The notes under the pieces: generated by a model | What the model saw: only the letters and a program-made list of their open reading frames with translations | Database searches by the model: none | What the model was told of the DNA's origin: nothing | Source of the DNA: Scytalidium lignicola | Lineage: Eukaryota; Ascomycota; Leotiomycetes | Direction: 5' to 3' | Assembly (NCBI GenBank): GCA_002812745.2 | Contig: NCSJ02000415.1 | Span: 1-34,585, forward strand | DNA length: 34,585 nt | Shown: positions 1-9,100 of the stretch, one piece after another | How positions within the stretch are numbered: position 1 is the stretch's first letter | How the letters are laid out: each line of letters begins with the position of its first letter | Made by a program: the position numbers and the translations under genes

Positions 1-2
1 AT

Positions 3-416
3 GTTTTAACCTTAGAATTATACAGAATAGTTTATAAGTTTAATATAAAAGTTATAATCAAGTTAACTATTAAAGGAATCCTCAAAATCAACCTCTTACT
101 AATCATATGTACAGATTCAAGGTTATTATACAATTACCTTATCAAGTTAGGAATTATACAGGAAAAGTAACTTATGATTAACATGATATACCTTCGTTAA
201 GTGTACAAATGACATTAGATCACTGAGGTATAATAGATTGAAGGAATTACAAATCTAACTGATTCCATGACCAAAGGAAAGCTATCTAGCACTTTGAAAC
301 AGTTGTTGGATATGAATAAAGTACAATTGGAAGTGGTAAAATGGGTAGAACATGACGATGTAGGTAGCAGAACGAAGAATCATATAAAGGAGGGATTTGG
401 AGTTATTCCTAATTAG
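3..416 (+). pseudogene. Ty1/copia polyprotein 3' end (RNase H), RIP-mutated, runs off window start
   Basis: One reading frame from base 3 to the TAG at 414-416 gives the C-terminal RNase H part of a copia polyprotein. Readable landmarks are LELYRIVYKF, then ICTDSRLLYN (the catalytic Asp of a T-D-S motif is kept), a K-L-G-I-I-Q-E-K stretch, and LTDSMTKGKLSS near the end, which fits the N-P-A-D-x-M-T-K-S-K motif of fungal copia elements. Internal TAA, TAG and TGA codons fall where the family has Gln or Arg, as RIP would produce. The last 55 codons are almost undamaged. The frame stops 84 bp before the LTR at 501, the normal layout of a copia 3' end. The rest of the element lies outside the window. 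Confidence 0.85.
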
Positions 417-500
417 GCAATTAGCATATGATTAGGAAAACTCTACGGATTTGAGTGTTTTAGGAGTTATAACATACAGTTATTTTTAAAGTGGTTCCAA

Positions 501-692
501 TGTTGGTAGAATAGTGGTTATGTACACATGATATTCATGTACCCCTGTAAGCTAGTCCTGATTAGGTAGTAGGAACAAGCAAAGCTCTTACAGCTTCGCT
601 CTCCTACCCCTAATCATACAACAACCATGGAATAGCACAACAGTATATTACGTATATTATGTATTATACTACGTGTTATAGGTGAACCGACA
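501..692 (+). repeat. Ty1/copia LTR (family A), 3' LTR of the element at the window start
   Basis: The segment begins TGTTGGTAGAATAG and ends GAACCGACA, so it has TG...CA ends and is 192 bp long. It follows the RNase H frame by 84 bp in the same orientation. Inside, arms at 560-574 and 602-615 form an imperfect hairpin (GATTAGG.AGTAGGA with its complement). A second, more AT-rich copy lies in the opposite orientation at 24048-24242, which fixes both ends. No clear 5-bp target duplication is visible. Confidence 0.75.
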
Positions 693-814
693 GTTAAGTA
701 TAAGAGAAAAAACATTAGATTTAGAAATACATGAATTAGAACTAATAAAATAACATTGAGATTTAATGAATAAGTAATATATTAAGAATATATTATTTGT
801 TCAGTTAACATTGA

Positions 815-1817
815 ATTATACTATTATCATTTTCCTTCTTATCAACGTCCTCTGCAAGAGTTTCAACGTTTAAAATATCTACTTATCCTTTACTATGTTC
901 TTCAAATTCCTTCTTAGACTCGTTTGTAAACAAATCCCAAATCTTGTAATCTCCTTTATCATTTGGACAATCTGTAATATATTAAAAATATTTTAAACTT
1001 ACTTTTGCTTTTATTATACTTATACTTATTACATTTTCCTTTTTTTCTTTTAGATTCTTCTTATAACAACTTTGTTAGCCTATAATATATTAAGAATACA
1101 TTAAGAATACATTAAGAATAACTTACAGTACTGTTAGCTTTTTGAAGTACTGAAGGACACTTAACATACTTCTTAGATTTAATAATCAGAGTTGCATTTT
1201 TAACTAGAGTTAAAATAGATTCTTGAACAAATAATTGTTGTTAAATAAATTTTATTTCATCCTCCTTATCAAGCTTAGTCTCTTCTTCCTTTGTAGCTTA
1301 TGCTAAGTTGTGAATTTCCATGATTTGTTGGAAAAATTCTATAATACATTATCTATTAAGAATATATTCTTAATATATTATGCTTATTTACAATATCTTT
1401 ACATTCCTGAGTAATAATAATGCTTTTCCTGACATCTGCAGCTTTGATGTTATAAGTCTTAAGATAAGTTTTTAAGTTTCCTGTATAAGCAAATCTTCTT
1501 TGTAATGTATTAACAATATATTAACAATATATTAAGAATAACTTCTGTAAAGGTTCTTACTGTATTACTGCATATCACTCTATCCTCATCTGTAAACCTG
1601 CAGAACAACTTGCCAGTTACTACTATAATCTTTCTATTGTCCTAATATATTGACAATGTATTAGCAATACATTATTTATTTGAAGTCTTGGCAGAAACTC
1701 ATATCTAAATCGAAGGGAGGAATCGATTTTGGTCGTTCGAAGAGGTTTTGATACTATTTATAATATTCCTGCAATATATTGATGAAATACACTGACATCT
1801 TTCGTATTTGGGGCCAT
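815..1817 (-). pseudogene. Decayed intron-containing gene of unknown function
   Basis: A start with good fungal context (CAAAATGG) at 1817 opens MAPNTKDVSVFHQY, then meets a TAA that could be a former CAA. Further peptide pieces read in the same direction: LKTYLKTYNIKAADV near 1430-1475, KYVKCPSVLQKANS near 1135-1170, and DCPNDKGDYKIWDLF near 930-970, ending about 815. The pieces are in different frames and are separated by AT-rich blocks that look like introns, two of them with clean GT...AG borders (1080-1126 and 1339-1391). Lys-rich residues before DCPND may be the remains of a zinc-knuckle-like segment. I do not recognise the family. It could be a repeat-borne gene or a host gene caught in RIP. 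Confidence 0.45.
972..1683 (-). repeat. Dispersed AT-rich intron-like blocks made of an ATATATT(C/G)TTA unit
   Basis: Five blocks at about 972-1002, 1080-1126, 1339-1391, 1503-1545 and 1641-1683 are built from repeats of a 10-12 bp unit such as ATTCTTAATATATTG. On the minus strand the block at 1080-1126 is bounded by GTAAGTTATT and ATATTATAG, the block at 1339-1391 by GTAAATAAGC and GTATTATAG, and the block at 972-1002 by GTAAGTTTAA and TATTACAG. The last is only 31 bp, short for a fungal intron. A sixth weaker block lies near 776-799. They look like a family of expanded introns or insertions in one gene. Confidence 0.5.
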
Positions 1818-2238
1818 TTTTGATGGTTTCGCTCGGTGGAAGGGAGGTGTTGATGGAGTTGTTTGGTAGAAGGTGAAAAGGGGTTGCGCGAGGTTGAAGG
1901 GGAGCCGGCTGAGCTTTGACCACCTGCGGCCGCTCGTAAGCGAGCAGGGGTGGGGGTTGTGGCACCTCACCCCCTTGGGGTCAGGCCACCTACATCCTCT
2001 TGGGGGGGGAGGCGAATTATGAGGAGCGTTTTAGTTGAATTTTTCTTCTTTTTCTTCAGCCATTCCTTGTGGACGGACCTTTTCCATTTGGTTCACCGTC
2101 CAGAGGCTAGACTGTTGGCTGGTGGATCCTGGCGTTGTTGCGCTTGTCTCGGAAAAGACAATGGTCAAGAGCGAATCCGCAGAGCCACGGCGGCTAGATG
2201 CCGATAGCTGTGGTTGGATGGGATGAAGATGGATGAAT
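1818..2238. other. GC-richer non-coding stretch between the decayed gene and the pogo element
   Basis: Composition is much higher in G+C than the flanks, with long G runs near 2007-2013 and a pyrimidine-rich tract near 2038-2056. It includes the upstream side of the decayed minus-strand gene. Short open frames here lack any family resemblance. The pogo element is inserted at its right edge at a TA. Confidence 0.4.
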
Positions 2239-2277
2239 TACCGAAGATTCTCAAATTTAAGAGTCATTGAGCTAACC
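2239..2277 (+). repeat. Left terminal inverted repeat of the pogo element
   Basis: 39 bp including the TA target site. It is the exact reverse complement of 4199-4237, although the gene between is heavily mutated. Confidence 0.92.
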
Positions 2278-2433
2278 ACTTTCGAATCTCACCACTTCGG
2301 CAAACAACCTTGTATATGGTATAGCTGACAGCCACCAATACTACCATATAGAATTAATATTATGCTGGTACAGTAATTACTCCTTACTGTGATTTTTGTT
2401 GATTTCTGTGTCGCGTCAGCTAATCCATCAATT

Positions 2434-4087
2434 ATGGCTCTTCAAGAGCGATTAGTTAATGCTCAATGGCCACAACACCTCNAAAAAAGGCCCTAAAATC
2501 AAACCCTTGGAGAAGTGCACTTATACACCTAGATTGAAGCCAGTTGCTTTAGCATGTCGATCATATACCAGAGAACGAAAGATTGAAGTTCTAAAATTCC
2601 TTCTTTACCATAAGGTTGTTGTTATACCTTCTACAATATACTAAAGGGTTAAAGCTTAATTTGGCATGCCATTAGAACCAGAACCAGAACTAGTGGATTC
2701 ATTCAATTCAATTACCAGATATTGATCAGTAACAATTCAAGAAGCTTCTGAATTCTGGAAGATTGTATATAGTACAATCAAAAGGTAGTGGTTAGAAAAA
2801 GACAAAATTCTAACTGGTAAGACCTCCGATTACTCATCTCATTGGCCAGAGCTAGAAAAGGAGTTATTTGAGCAAATTCTAACTTGTTAGAAGGCTAGCT
2901 AAATAGTAACAGTTGGATGAATATGATATACAGCTAGAAATATATTCAAAAGTCAGAATCCTAAGTGTATAACACTGTTTACCTTCTCCTAAGGATGGTT
3001 TTTTGGATTTTAGAAGCAATATAATATTTGCAGACATTAAATTACAAAGTAAGTTGCTAAACTTCCTTCAGAATATATTATATACACTAATAGTTTTCTT
3101 TAATTTATTAAAAGGAATTCTTAATTGGAAAAGGCTAAAAATCTTGAAATTCTTGATAATCAACAACTTTCTCTATTTCTTAACATTATTCTTGTTACCT
3201 TACCTTTATACTGGTTTCCTAAAGTTAAAATTCTTAATATGGACAAGACCTTTATTCTATTTGAACACCTTGATGGATATTCATATGATATGGTAAGTGT
3301 TAGAACTGTTTCAGGATGTACAAATCAAAATGGATGGAATAAACATTAAGTAACACTTATATTATATATATATACAAATGGAATTTAAAGAATTAAGCCA
3401 AAGCTTATATTCCATGGTATTATAAGAACTTCAGGTCAAATATACAACAAGGAGAAATACTTATATTACCTTGAAGTTACAATTAAATTCAATTCTACAA
3501 TATATAATAATAAGGAATTATTTATACAATGGATTGATGAAGAACTCATTCTTACAATTAATCAAACTAATACATTATTAGTTATAAATGTAGTTATATT
3601 CCACAAAACAAATCTTATTCTTGAATGCCTTAAATCAGCCAATATTACTACAGCTCTTATTCCTCCTGGCTGTACAAGTTTATTATAACCACTTAATACA
3701 GCTATAAATGGCCCATTCAAAAAATAGCTCAGAGAAGAAAGTGATCAATATATGGAATCCATAGAATCTGAACACCTTAACTTTAAATAGAGTACTTCTG
3801 ACAAGTGAATTATGACTACTCATATTGTTACAAAGGCAACTTAACAATTAGAGCAGGAGAAAAAAGAGATGATAGCCTAATCTTTCATACAATGTGGGAT
3901 TAGTATACGGCCAGATGGAAGTGAGGATAGTCAAATTAAAGTCAAAGATATTCCAAGTACAGCAATTGATTTTACTGGCTGGGAATCTATTGATTTTGGT
4001 GTTGAATATGTCAAAAATGAGCTATTTAAGGAGGTCCCTGAAGCTATAGATAATATGGAAGAAGTGATTTTGGAGAGGGAGATATAG
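2434..4087 (+). pseudogene. Fot1/pogo transposase (CENP-B-like HTH plus DDE endonuclease), RIP-inactivated
   Basis: The first ATG is at 2434. An N homopolymer at 2482 and a frame change follow. The N-terminal HTH part reads around 2480-2890 (LKPVALACRSYTRERKIEVL, then SHWPELEKELFEQ). The CENP-B-type second helix region ends near 3010 with ITLFTF and GWFFGF. The DDE domain runs from about 3225: NMDKTFILFEHLDGY keeps the first Asp, VRTVSGCTNQNGWNKH follows, and IPPGCTSLL precedes the last motif. The second catalytic Asp is Asn at 3587-3589 (VINVVIFHK) and the third is Asn at 3695-3697 (PLNTAINGPF). TAA at 3686-3688 replaces the usual Gln before P-L-D-T-A. It cannot encode an active enzyme. Known family: DDE_1 endonucleases of the Tc1-mariner superfamily. 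Confidence 0.9.
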
Positions 4088-4198
4088 CATAATATAATTT
4101 AGCCCACAATGAAGAGATTAAGGTTTTCAAGATCTTAATTACAGCTAAACTATATAGGAAGTTGATCACCGTCAGCTTACTTGGCTAAGGATGGATTG

Positions 4199-4237
4199 GG
4201 TTAGCTCAATGACTCTTAAATTTGAGAATCTTCGGTA
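4199..4237 (-). repeat. Right terminal inverted repeat of the pogo element
   Basis: 39 bp ending CTTCGGTA. It pairs without mismatch with 2239-2277. Confidence 0.92.
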
Positions 4238-4777
4238 CTGGAATTGTTGGTGCCAGGGTCGCATTTCCTAACTGCTCTACCTAACTGCTTCTGTAAAATT
4301 AGCCTTGCTTGGCATGGTGAGTACTACCGGTAGTAAGTAGCAGGGTACACACGCACGCACAACTCCATCCGATGCTGTGACCCAGTAACAGGTCTTTTGT
4401 TCTTGCAGTAAGAATACCGTATCAGTTGAGTTGAGCACGAGGCTCTTATCCACTTAGTAACTAGTTAACATGTTTACAGTATTATATTAGATAATGAAAT
4501 CTCCTTGGGGCTTTATCGGTGATCCCTTGTTCCACGTGTTTGTGACTATCATTATCTAAGGCTCTCAACCTGCATTGTCCCTTCTTGCATCCAAGACCTC
4601 ACAGTATTTAATACTGTATGTATAGTTTGAATATGGTGATGACATCCGGAACATCCGTTATTCATTTTTGATCGTTAAATGTATAGTAAAATGGTATAAA
4701 ATCAATTAAAACAATTAAACTTTATTAATTAAATATCTGATTTTCAATCTCCAAATTTCAATTTAGGTTACCATCAG
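4238..4777. other. Intermediate-GC spacer right of the pogo element
   Basis: About 540 bp that is less AT-rich than its surroundings, at least to about 4600. No open frame, RNA gene or repeat copy is recognised. With 1818-2238 it may be the host segment that pogo interrupted. Confidence 0.35.
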
Positions 4778-4802
4778 GCCCTTGAGACTCAACACCTGTA
4801 CG
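4778..4802. repeat. 25-bp block shared with 16987-17011 (copy 1)
   Basis: The two blocks, in the same orientation, share AGACTCAACACCTGTACG exactly (18 bp). With 7 more bases on the left they match at 23 of 25, and both differences are transitions. In the second copy the block is the N-terminal coding end of the GFA-like gene. Similarity stops on both sides. Confidence 0.6.
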
Positions 4803-4917
4803 GGTGCTTCATTCAAAAGAAATCGTCGATGGAGACGACATAACAATGTATGTACGCTCAGATGAATCATCGTAGTTGTTGCATATATTCTTGCATTTGA
4901 GTAGAGTGCGGAATGGG

Positions 4918-4961
4918 GCCCCATGGGTGGGTTGAGCACTCCTAAAACCCACCCATGGGGC
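4918..4961. repeat. GC-rich hairpin with 16-bp perfect arms
   Basis: Arms 4918-4933 and 4946-4961 (GCCCCATGGGTGGGTT and its complement) enclose a 12-base loop. The core CCCATGGGTGG recurs at about 4992-5003, and TGGGTGGGTT recurs at 4967-4976. It stands out in an AT-rich neighbourhood. It may be part of a small mobile element or a protein-binding site; no function can be assigned. Confidence 0.7.
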
Positions 4962-7570
4962 TCCAGTGGGTGGGTTTCCTATTTGGGAAAAACCCCATGG
5001 GTGGAGGTGGATACCCAGTGGGCACCCATTAAACCTAGTCATGTAGAGTATAATGTACAAAATGCATAATATATGTATAAATCCTATCACGTGGTATATG
5101 ATAATCTTAAATGATTTGAGATTGTAAGTATTATTATAAAAATTACTATAATTACAATAATAGTCTATTAGTTCCATTATAATCAAGATTATTATAATTT
5201 TAATTCAATGTTAATTTTGTTAATAACTAGAATACTTGCTAACTGTCCTTAGACTTCTAAATAACTCTTAAACCTTTTATTAATTATTATTAAAGTAATA
5301 ATCTATTTGTTGTTGTTTAAGTATTCAAATCTTGTCATGTAATTGTGAATTGCCCTGATAAACTACATATCCTTTACTTGAATAATAATTTGTTTTGCAT
5401 GAATTACAACTAGATTANNCATTATAATATTATTATTAGTATAAAGATTATTATAATATTTATTTAAATTATATTTACTTTCAAATTCTTTAATTAAAAT
5501 AGTTTTAGTATATTCTTGTAAAGTTTTTAAAGTTAGCTTTTAAATTTTCAGACTATTTTTATTTATATTTATTAAAATCTTATAAACTACATGTATAAAT
5601 AAAGCTTTTAAAATTAGAAGTTTGTAAAACTTTTAATATTTTTTGATTTTATATAATATAACAACTATTATATATTAGTATATTTATATTAACTATTATA
5701 ATAATTACTTACTTTTTAGCTTGTATTGTTTTTTAGCTTTTTTTAATAATTGNTTTTTCGAGTAGCNTTTCAGTTTTAAATTCATTTTTAAAGCTTTTCC
5801 ACTAATAGTCTTTTTATACTGTTTGTTTAGTTTTAACTATTTTAAATTATAATTAGTATAATAATTATTATAATATAACTATAATTATAATTATTCTATA
5901 GTTATTAATATCATCAAGATTTATATGTTATATTATCAAATATATTATAGTAATTTATATAGTAATTTATTAAATATAATATTCATCATGGTTAGAAAAT
6001 ATAAAGCTAAGGAGGAGTTATCTAAAAATCCTGATACAATTAAAGTATACACTTATACAGTNAAAACTTTAAAATGTTAAAAAAAAAATCNAAAATAGTA
6101 AAGTAAGTAAACATAAATATAATAACTTATACTTTTAAAAAAATTCAAAGTTTAACAAAATATATTAATAAAAATAATAATGTAAAAGAACGTTTTAAAC
6201 AATTTACAATTAAGAAAATAATTTACAAAAAGTAAAATATATATTAATTATAATAATCTTTATACTAATTGATTTTCAAAAAAGTTAATAGTAAATATTA
6301 AACTATTCTAACATGAAATTTCAACTATAATAAAGAAAGTAGCTAATATTTATAACTTGATAATAATAATCTTATATGAAAGAATATATTATAAGAAGAA
6401 ATTAACATATTTAAGATAAAAATAATATAATATAAAAATTGTTATAATATCTTATGTGTTACCTTAAGCACTACTTTCTTATTATACATAACTTCTATTT
6501 TAAGTAATCTTATTAGTTAACTCTNTTTACTTGTATATNTANNTATTATTATACAACACTTTTAACATACTAATTAAATAACTTATATTATGTACTTTGC
6601 TTTTATTACTTTCTCATAACATTATTTATACTTATTTCTTTATTTTCTTTTAAATGAATTTTACTTTTCTTTTGTTTTATGTTTAAATCATGTAAATATA
6701 ACATTAGTAATAATAAATATAATTATTATTATTTTTGTGAATAATTTACTTTAAATATACTTATACAAAAATACTTATTATTTACTCTTTAAATAATAAT
6801 TAAGTTTTAAAATTAATAAAATTATAAGTAAAAATACAATTAGTTTTACAATTATAAATAATAAGTAATATATTAACATTGTATAACTTTATAAGTTCAT
6901 TAACTTTTATAATTAAAGTATTCTTTCTTTTCTTGAANTTTTTCGTTATCNTTTTTTACATGTTTTAACTGTTATGTTATTCAGTTGTAAATACAGAAAA
7001 AAGTTGTTATTATACTTACTTAAATATATATTTATAATCAAAAATCGATAAACTGTTTAAGTTCTTAATTATTATTTATAAGCTTTAAAGTTTTATGAAT
7101 TTACTGTTAACTTAATTTTAATAAAGAAATAATAGTTAATATTCAACTTAAATCATATTTAGAATAAAGAATATAATTATAATAAAAGTATTAGTATAAA
7201 ATATACTTTTAAGATAGTTTTATAATTTTCAACATATTAATCAAGATTAAGAATTTAATCTATTTCCAGAAGAATAAAGAAATTGACTAAAAGTATAAAA
7301 ACTAGAGTTATAAAAGAGTTAAAAGTCGAAGTTAGAAATATTTTAAATTAATTTGTAATTAATAAATATAATTTCTAATACTTCTTTTTGTAAAATTATA
7401 ATAACTGATCATAATTAAATTACTCATAAAAGTAGTTAAGTGCTTTTGCTCTTAAAAGCTTATCTAGTTTTGTTCAGAATGATGTTTGAAATAATTATAA
7501 TTAATATTTCTTTGTTAATTAATAAACTAATTACAAATCTTCTGAACATTCAATGTTGTAAAAAGAGTAA
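4962..7570. other. Extremely AT-rich RIP-type desert
   Basis: About 2.6 kb with almost no CpG and very frequent TAA/TTA. I find no gene, LTR or RNA. A short open start near 5988 (MVRKYKAKEELSKNP) could be the remnant of an element-encoded protein but runs into stops at once. The sequence is best read as repeats mutated beyond recognition. Confidence 0.5.
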
Positions 7571-7575
7571 ATAAC

Positions 7576-8170
7576 AAGTATAGAACAAGAAGTATAAAAC
7601 AAGAAGTATAAAACAAGAAGTAAACTGGCTAATCAGTCTAGACCAGACTAGACTGTGGGTTTTGTGAGGACTATGCTCAGGTTATAAACTGTAGTAAAAT
7701 TTTTAAGACTAGACTGTGAGACTATAATCTGGTCTAGCTTAAAAAATGAGGACTATATATTAATGTCAAACTGTACTCAAACTGTGCTCAGATTATATAG
7801 TTTAAAATGTTATTATATTTAGTATATTTTTGTCTTATTTAAGTAATATTAGCGAATTACAGTCTTGTTTCATTTAAATCAGATTGTAATCTGGTCTGGC
7901 TCAAAAAATGAGGACTGTTCTACAGTTCAGTCTCAAAAATTTAAATCCAGACTGTAAGCTACGGTCTCGCTTAATTTTTTGCGGACCGTAGACTGTAAAT
8001 TACAGTCTCGTCCGGACCGGACCACGGTCTAATGCAACAGTCCGGCCAGTCTAACAAAAAGTATAAAACAAAAAAGTATNAAAACAAGAAGTATAAAACA
8101 AGAAGTATAAGATNAAAAAGTATAAGATNAAAAAGTATAAGATNAAAAAGTATAGGATAAGAAGTATAAG
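7576..8170. repeat. 14-bp minisatellite (AAGAAGTATAAAAC-like), split in two
   Basis: Units of AAGTATAAAACAAG occur at about 7576-7620 and resume at about 8054-8170, drifting to AAGTATAAGATAAG and AAGTACAGGATAAG. Several units carry an N beside an A run. The two halves are separated by an inserted sequence (7625-8049), so the array existed before the insertion. Confidence 0.75.
7625..8049. mobile_element. Non-autonomous hAT-like element inserted in the minisatellite
   Basis: The 425-bp insert starts CTGGCTAATCAG and ends CGGCCAG, giving short inverted ends (CTGGC/GCCAG) with looser similarity farther in. It carries no coding frame. It contains sub-repeats: AATCTGGTCTRGCT plus AAAAAATGAGGACT at about 7726-7754 and again at 7887-7916, and a diverged third copy near 7957-7992. 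The right end has GTCCGGACCGGACC. Such CGGTCC-rich ends recall fungal hAT miniature elements, but this family call is from memory of style, not from a match. No exact 8-bp target duplication is visible. Confidence 0.5.
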
Positions 8171-8490
8171 ATAAGAAGTACAGGATAAAGAATACTACTT
8201 AAAATATTATGATAATAAGAGTGAAGGACAAGAAGAAGACGAAGATTTAGCTTAAAAAACTTATAACATCTTAGTATGTATATACTAGACAGTAAAGGTT
8301 AGTATTAGTGCTATACAAAAATAGAAAACAGAAACCTAACTTAAGTAACCTAAAATCTTCATCCATACACTAGTCAATATAAAGCTTTCTCCCTTCTTCT
8401 AACATATTGTATCTTATAGTTCTTTATCTTGTTCTTCTTAATTGCTTAAATTGCATGCTAGCCTATCAGGTAAAACCTTGGTAGAACGAT
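8171..8490. other. AT-rich spacer at the edge of the gene island
   Basis: About 320 bp with falling AT content. Nothing recognisable beyond an acidic-looking short frame near 8210-8255 that soon stops. Confidence 0.35.
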
Positions 8491-8725
8491 GGGTTTCTGC
8501 CTCAGGATAGTATTGTACGGAAGGGGGTACGAGAAATGAATGGTCTACCCTTGCTAGGCGGTAAGCTAAATATCACGCTGCTTTATTTAAAAATACTTAT
8601 TTACTAAAAAGGCGATACAAAATTTCCTAATATAGCTGGCAGAATCATTCGCTAAGCAAGGGTGGACCATTCATTTCTCGTACCCCTTCCGTACACTGAT
8701 GACCGCAGTACAGGCTAAGAAACCC
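8491..8725. mobile_element. Foldback (MITE-like) element at the island boundary
   Basis: The arms 8514-8559 and 8651-8695 are near-perfect inverted repeats of about 45 bp (TGTACGGAAGGGG, TACGAGAAATGAATGGT and CACCCTTGC are shared, with one extra G and a few transitions). Outside them GGGTTTCT (8491-8498) pairs with AGAAACCC (8718-8725). The AT-rich 90-bp centre has no frame. A transcript across it would fold into one long hairpin. Confidence 0.65.
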
Positions 8726-8810
8726 AAATCCAATAACTATAATCGTTAAGCTGCAAGCATGTACTCTGTACATTGCTTGAATTACTTGCATTTGCTTATA
8801 ATCGACGAAA

Positions 8811-8840
8811 GTCGGGCAATGCGCGTGCCTGAGGCCCGAC
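8811..8840. repeat. Small GC-rich stem-loop downstream of the esterase
   Basis: GTCGGGC (8811-8817) and GCCCGAC (8834-8840) can pair across a 16-base loop. It lies about 260 bp past the esterase stop. It may only be chance; no termination or regulatory role can be shown. Confidence 0.3.
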
Positions 8841-9100
8841 GATTAATAGCATCTCACCTCCAAAAAAACCACTTGATAATTTTCAATTCTTTAAAAAGAG
8901 AAACAATAAGGCTTTAGAATAGAAATAACTTTTATGTCAGTTAAATTAAACAGTTGTAACAAAGTTAAGCATAGTAGTTTATAAAAGCCTATCAGCACTC
9001 CTGTTAAGTCCATGATATAACTTCCTCCTTATGATGTATCAGGTTCTATAACCACAGTATAACGCTAAGCGTAATGACCTCGATAACAAGATCATAACAT

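Larger units (their letters stand above)
2239..4237 (+). mobile_element. Fot1/pogo-type Tc1-mariner DNA transposon, complete but inactivated
   Basis: The element is delimited by TA dinucleotides (2239-2240 and 4236-4237) and 39-bp inverted ends that match perfectly, beginning TACCGAAGATTCTCAAATTT. The total length of about 2.0 kb is normal for Fot1/pogo elements carrying one transposase gene. Between the ends lies a single transposase relic on the plus strand. The pattern of damage (Gln to stop, Asp to Asn) is that of RIP. Confidence 0.9.

Noticed and set aside
1950..2226. Short plus-strand frames in the GC-rich patch
   Set aside because: Low-complexity G and pyrimidine tracts; no start context or family match.
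2239..2300. tRNA-like TTCGAATC near the left pogo end
   Set aside because: No cloverleaf can be built around it; it lies just inside the transposon terminus.
4809..5186. 125-residue minus-strand open frame
   Set aside because: Its composition follows the hairpin repeats and AT DNA. It has no family resemblance and covers an obvious inverted repeat.
7576..8170. CRISPR-like array
   Set aside because: The units are contiguous 14-mers without spacers and the genome is fungal.
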